The notes beneath the pieces are model-generated. The model saw only the letters and a program-made list of their open reading frames with translations. It had not been told where the DNA came from and ran no database searches. DNA of 64,000 nucleotides. It comes from Sweltsa coloradensis. Taxonomy: Eukaryota; Arthropoda; Insecta; Plecoptera; Chloroperlidae. The position numbers and the translations under genes are program-made. Positions 58,679-64,000 of this stretch are shown one piece after another (the stretch's first letter is position 1; each line of letters starts with the position of its first letter). Location: positions 62,001 through 126,000 of the forward strand of contig JAMZAV010001846.1 of NCBI GenBank assembly GCA_024449915.1, written 5' to 3'.

Positions 58679-59720
58679 CAGGGGTAGGCAACTAGATTGT
58701 GTATGGGGGCACTTATCAGTTCTGCCTGACAGATGAGGGGCCATAGGTCATCTTGGGTTCGGTGATTAGGTTAGTGTGACAAATTACACCTCTTTGAGCC
58801 AATTTCTTGAAATTCGGCTCGCGATTTGTACAGAATACGTCTTGCAGGTGCTTGTCGGTGATTTTGGACCTGAGTTTATTTTTTACACTTCATTCTTGAA
58901 AACGATGCTTCACATGTATTTTGATCCGAACATAATGCACATGTGTATCGCAACCTTAAGGCTTAAACCAACCGCAAAGAGCTAATATTCTCTGGTACGA
59001 GATACAAACCCGAGTCCCAGTTATTTCGAAGCGTAATTTAATTTCCTTTCTGAATATTATATGGGTTTGCGAGACGCGCACTTGACCGGTACGTCCCGAA
59101 AATGACCACAAACGCATCTAGTCGCACGTTTTTCACACCTTGCCGGCCGGCCGTTCAATTTCGGCACATGCCGACCAGATACGAACACGGGACCATGCTC
59201 ATTCGAGGCGGAAGAGAATTTCATTTCAGAATATGTGTGTTTGCGGGGCGCGTCCCTCCCAGGTAGGCCTACGTTCAGGAAATTTCCGCAAACGCGTCGC
59301 GTCACACTTTTTTCACACCTTGCCAGACGGGCGCTCGATTTCGGCACATATGCTGACAAGATACGGACACGGGACCACGCTCAAAAGATGCGGAAGAGAA
59401 TTTCCTAACAGAACATGTATCGGCCGGTGCCGCGACTCCACAACTCACTTGCGTGGAGCTTCCCGGGCGGTACGCTAGCCGAGCATTTCCGCCCGCCGTG
59501 TTATTCTCATGGAAGATCGGAACGGAAATCTGCTTAGCACTTACGACGCCCCCGACGACGCCCTATGGGACCGATCGTCCCACTTATAGCGCAAACCAAA
59601 ATTCACAATTTTAATTATATAGCCTAATAGTAGTAATTTTTGTGTTGTCATAATATATTACTGGGGGGCCACAAAAATTAGGCCGTACACGGCCCGCGGG
59701 CCGCCTGTTGCCTACCCCTG
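58679..59720. mobile_element. hAT-like element with 8-bp target duplication
   Basis: CAGGGGTAGGCAAC and GTTGCCTACCCCTG are inverted ends. AACTAGAG stands on both sides (58671-58678 and 59721-59728). The interior carries two direct units of about 185 bp with TTTCGGCACAT, ACACGGGACCA and GCGGAAGAGAATTTC. No transposase ORF. Confidence 0.92.
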
Positions 59721-60073
59721 AACTAGAGTTACTAGACCCCTTGATTACTTAATGGACGGTACAGTCAATAATGCACATCCTAATGAAAGTACAATGTACA
59801 TACAAGTGTTAACAGCACATAATTGTTACTGGGATGACATCTGGTATCCGATTCCCCGCAACACAGATCTATGTTTAGCTCCTTCATGCCCTGTTCTATA
59901 GTTGTGTACAGGCAATCAATAAACTGTCTATTGGGCAGAAAGTCTGTTGCTCTAGGCAGGGTAAGAGCTCTTTCACATCTGCTCTCCATCCCGTATACAA
60001 GCCCTGTCCACGATTCCCATCAATCAATCTATCAGCTTGTTTCTAAATTGTTAACTTGACTGCTTTGCTTTTA

Positions 60074-60701
60074 TTGAGCGAGCGTAGCGAACGTCTCCAC
60101 TTGACTCTTATGGCTCGAATGTCTGGTTTTTTTTTTCCCTGTTACTGCTTCGATACAGTCGCACCGTTTCTCTGATTGACCTGAAATTTTGCACACATGT
60201 ACATACCACCTATGCAGGTTGCTATATAGTTTTTGAACAAAATCCGATCATTGGTTATAAAAAAATAAAAATGTTCCGATCGTTATGAAATTTTGCAGGG
60301 TCAATAAGTACAACATTCTCTCCTATTTTACAAATTTTCAGCTAAATCGGGTAAGACCTTAAGTAGTGTAGATAGTAATTACATTTTAACAAAAGTACCT
60401 TTACCATGGCAACGAAAAGTCTCGCTATGCACTGCCACCTAGAAGTAATCAAAATACTATCGAGGAAGCAGTGTATTATTTGTTATCAAAGAGTTAAAAT
60501 AGTTTTTCCAAAGAAATGATGTCAAGGTCCTTTTATTGGCAGTGGATTTTATCCATTCTCTCCTATTTTACAAATTTTCAGCTAAATCGGTCAAGACCTT
60601 AAAGACTTTGGTATGTAACATTATGGGAATGTCGTACTCGGGTCGTGTTGCACGTACCGGTACTCGCTCAACAACGCGACGGGACTTTAGCGTTTTCCTA
60701 G
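60074..60701 (+). mobile_element. Helentron-like element, family 1 variant, copy c
   Basis: Starts TTGAGCGAGCGTAGCGAACG, has CTCGCTCAACAACGCG near the end, then ACGGGACTTTAGCG, TTTTCCTAG and T. The 5' repeat and the subterminal 3' repeat pair, as in Helentrons. TTCTCTCCTATTTTACAAAT occurs twice inside. Confidence 0.72.
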
Positions 60702-61184
60702 TTAACTTCCTTGAACTTCCTGGTTACTGGAATTGCTACTTCGAAGTCTCATTACCAAAAATTGATGCACAACTAATATGGACTTGGAATTGCACCCAGT
60801 AATAATTTATCCTTACGTATGTACTAGTACACCCTTGCTGGGTATAGTAGTAAATATAATATAGTGAAATACAATTTGACCTCTTGACTTTCTTTTGGTC
60901 AATGGTGTCCCTTAACATGCAAGATAGAGTTTTAGAGATGATTTTCCTCAATGATTCGTTGAGAGATAGTGACTGATACAACACATCTTTAGTCAACAAC
61001 CACATTATCCCTCTCATGTACAAAGATCTACCGGTAGTTGCGTCTCATGAAAAATAGCGGACTTGGGCAAATCCATAATGTTAAATTGTAGGTACATGCG
61101 CAAAGATAACTGCTTTAGCAGACTTGCGGCCGCAACAAATTTTGTTCCAATCCAACATAGCAAGGCCGGCAATAAACGTCAAAT

Positions 61185-61270
61185 TTTGTAAAAATTTTCA
61201 AAATTTGAGTGAGATTTGAACCCGCGACCCTTAGCATAGAAATGCTGCTCGTTAACCACTTCTCCAAAAT
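61185..61270 (-). repeat. tRNA-like sequence
   Basis: The minus strand has GAGAAGTGGTTAACGAGCAGC, then GGGTCGCGGGTTCAAATCTCAC, with a good B-box. The acceptor stem does not close. 60702-63050 otherwise shows no gene I can support; an acceptor-like CATTCTAG at 62818-62825 precedes GTCGCGACC but no exon could be confirmed. Confidence 0.4.
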
Positions 61271-63050
61271 CCAAAGTGAGCAAAAATATTGCTAATTTTA
61301 AACACTTCATACGTTGCAGGTTACCCGTACCCGTAACATATTTAATTAAAGTTAGTTATCTTCTAGTTACCTAACCTGTTGAAGCGCCCTAGTTTCTCAC
61401 GTCATCTTCTATCTATAAAAACTTTTAGTGCTAGTGTAATTGATTCGTGTCATCTGCGACTGGCTTTTACTTGCCGTTTCCATGGATCTCCAACATTATA
61501 TCGCTGGTTACATTTCAGACATCTTTGCGTCCGCAAGTCTTTGTGCATGAGAGGGTATAACTACATGAGTATACCTATTATACTCTAGTGGTCTAGTATA
61601 ATGTTATGCAAATACCAAAGTAACCTAATTTTAATGTTAACTTTGCAAAGTATTTGTTGCTAGTTTGAGTAACGCTGAATTAGAATCCGGTTTGGACATT
61701 GAACTCGGAAAGTCCAAGTTAAGAAACAAAACTATGTACTAAGTAGTAAATGCTGTATCATTTAACTTTGAGTAGAGTTACTGCTTCTTACATTATTATA
61801 ATATGAGATAGTGAGACCACAGTGAGCAGGCAAGTTGAATAACTTTGATCACTACTACAACCATTTACAGACAGGGTATGTACTATGTAGTAAATTGTAA
61901 TTTATTATTTAATTGCCCGACTTGTGTAATTAATTAGTTACTTACTCATCACTATCAATCATCACTCAATCTTTTAATTACCCATTTACAGATTTGTTCA
62001 TTGCTAAATCAGAATCCTTATAAATGGGGAAAGGCTTTTGAGTTGACATAGTTTTCTTTGAAATGTTTAAATAAAATATGAAATCAAAGATGTGGGGGGT
62101 GATAAATAAATCACTTCTTCGCAATGTTTGGGACTGCACCTCCTAACTAGTGTACCTACGGTATTAATTTTGAGTAAGTTTAAGTTTTACTTTTAGAGGC
62201 TAGCTTAGTTATTTTTTTATTTAGCTAAATAAATACTGTATTAGATTAGGGTATATTAACTCGTGAAATCTACCTAGTATTTATAAGCACAGTATGATTG
62301 ACTGATTGTACATACCTGTATAGGTAACCAGTTTTGTGTTTTGAAATTGTGAAATATCAATAAATTACATTTCAAACATATTGTATTTTATTTGATTAGG
62401 AATTTACGTATTTGTGGTTGCTGTAATGTGCTAATAAATAATGGCGTGCAGTTTTTAGCCCTATCTATGCTAGCATCATCTGCAGGTGGATATTTTCAGT
62501 TTTCACACACGTCATTATGATGACAATGACAGCCATACGGGCCCAAATTTACTGTCATGACCCCGATTCACATCATGAATACCTATCTCGCATTGCCCCA
62601 TAGGGCCATAATACATTGGTTGTAGATAAAGTGGATTTTGCTAGATATAGAAGACTTGCAATGTTCTGCAAGTTGCATCAAATATTTATTTAACCTAGAG
62701 CATACACAAAGACTTCACATTGCCTGGCAGTCGTATTTGTCACAATTAATTAATAGCTGCATCTGCATCTATTGCACGTTCCATCGCCATTTTCCCGCTG
62801 ACAAATTTGAACGTTTTCCATTCTAGGTCGCGACCAATCACAGATGACATCGACGACCAGTCCAGGCGACTTGTCACTTCTACGGAACGCAACCTATGTA
62901 TGGCATATCTCCACTTGTCTTGGGTACATTGGTATATGTCAGGGTTACCACCAAGTAACTATTTTTATCCTCGGGAGATACTTAAAAAATCCTGAGAAGT
63001 CCTTGAAAATAAATATTTAGTATTTTGTGTATTATTATGTGAACAAATTA

Positions 63051-63826
63051 TTGGATGAGCGAAGCAAAGACTTCAATTTCACTGACCCCCAAAAAATTTA
63101 GCTCAGGTGTTTTTTGTTTTGTATTGTTTTGTTTGTTTGTTTTTCTGTCTGTTTGTTAACTCTCTACCAGGCAAACGGTATATCCGATCTTGATGAAAAT
63201 TTGAGGGGACCTTCGAAATCTCTGAACTTAGAGGTGTATTGTTTTTGGGTACAATCGAAGAAATATTTCTCATGAATAGCGTACTTTTACGATTTTTTTC
63301 GATTTTTAGTGCGATATTTTCGTGACATTTGGGCCGATTCTGACCAAACGGGTGGGGCTACAATGTTCATATTTTACATGGACATTAAGGTTATGGTGAT
63401 GTAGTACCTTTTAAAAGAAAATGTTGAAAAAGTTAGCCAGAATCTATAGAAATAAAGCTTTTAATATAAGTTTTTTTTATTTTTATGCGATATTTTCGTG
63501 CCATTTGGGCCAATTCTGACCAAACGGGTGGGGCTTCAACGTTCATATTATACATGGACATTAAGGTTATGGTGATGAAGTACCTTTTGAAAGAAAAAGT
63601 GACAAAGTTGGCCAGAATCCATAGAAATAAAGCTTTTAATATAAGTTTTTAACGGTAAATAAAACAAATTGACAAGAAACAATAGAAACTTGACAACAAT
63701 CACCTACAATGCGTGGGCAGCAAAACAAAGCAACAAAGCACTTGCAAAAGTAAAGATATCCCACGCAGACTAAAAATTTAAAAAAAGCTCATCCATCAAC
63801 GCGGCGGGACTTTAGCGTTTTCCTAG
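63051..63826 (+). mobile_element. Helentron-like element, family 1, copy d
   Basis: Starts TTGGATGAGCGAAGCAAAG and ends with GCTCATCCATCAACGCGG, CGGGACTTTAGCG, TTTTCCTAG and T. A 178-bp unit around TTTGGGCC(G/A)ATTCTGACC is tandemly duplicated inside (63300-63460 and 63485-63640). Confidence 0.78.
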
Positions 63827-63893
63827 TCTAAATTTTCAGGCTTCCATACAATAATATGCTATGCCAGATTGATTTTGGAGAATTTAACTATCA

Positions 63894-64000
63894 CTAGGAA
63901 AACGCTAAAGTCCCGCCGCGTTGATGGATGAGCTTTTAAAAATGTTTAGTTTGCATGGGATATCTTTACTTTTGCAAGTTCTTTGTTTTGCTGCCTACGC
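63894..64000 (-). mobile_element. Helentron-like element, family 1, 3' end of copy e, runs off the window
   Basis: On the minus strand it ends CATCAACGCGGCGGGACTTT, AGCG, TTTTCCTAG and T. It is inverted relative to copy d, 68 bp away. Its bases to 64000 match the end of copy d in opposite orientation. Confidence 0.75.

Overview
The window is AT-rich animal (metazoan) nuclear DNA. It has long introns with GT/AG borders, a large number of interspersed DNA-transposon fragments, tRNA- and 5S-derived sequences, and one clearly recognisable multi-exon gene. The species cannot be fixed from the sequence. The very frequent palindromic TAGGCCTA/AGGCCTAGGCCT motif and the mix of hAT, Tigger-like, Harbinger-like and Helentron-like elements would fit a marine invertebrate, perhaps a non-vertebrate deuterostome, but this is a weak inference.

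The one gene I can name is on the + strand at 44091-57463. It is an orthologue of CHTOP (chromatin target of PRMT1, Friend of PRMT1), an arginine/glycine-rich mRNA-export and chromatin factor. Five coding exons (44091-44152, 47687-47855, 48829-48973, 51860-52359, 57356-57463) join in phase into 327 codons plus stop. The predicted protein has the conserved N-terminal and RLAQQM blocks, a long RG-rich centre, and one C-terminal LDxELDxYM motif. Because the coding sequence starts directly after an AG acceptor, the promoter and the 5' UTR exon lie upstream and were not located with confidence.

From 1 to about 32 kb there is no gene I can name. The stretch holds a Tigger-like element (1.3-2.2 kb), a hAT-like fold-back (3.3-4.1 kb), three copies of a Harbinger-like MITE (4.1, 13.2 and 15.9 kb) and several minisatellites. 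Some unassigned spliced-looking segments lie at 2.3-5.5 kb and 10-15 kb. A block of about 2.2 kb is tandemly duplicated (11.8-14.0 and 14.5-16.7 kb). Further on come a hairpin made of two opposed tRNA-like sequences (26.0-26.3 kb), a hAT element with an 8-bp target duplication (26.8-27.7 kb), a possible minus-strand terminal exon with a 62-bp tandem duplication (27.9-28.1 kb), and a TTAA-flanked element (28.2-29.3 kb).

From 32 to 44 kb the window holds a 5S-rRNA-like sequence, a 5'-truncated LINE reverse transcriptase (32.4-33.3 kb), two Helentron-like elements, nested inverted-repeat elements (39.9-41.7 kb) and a broken hAT transposase (41.7-42.4 kb). The CHTOP introns from 47.9 kb onward are loaded with insertions, including hAT elements nested inside Tigger-like elements. 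Intron 44153-47686 has no clear transposon but carries a degenerate tandem array. The last 6 kb after CHTOP hold another hAT element and three more Helentron-like ends. The window therefore reads as one housekeeping gene in a dense field of decayed, mostly non-autonomous mobile elements.
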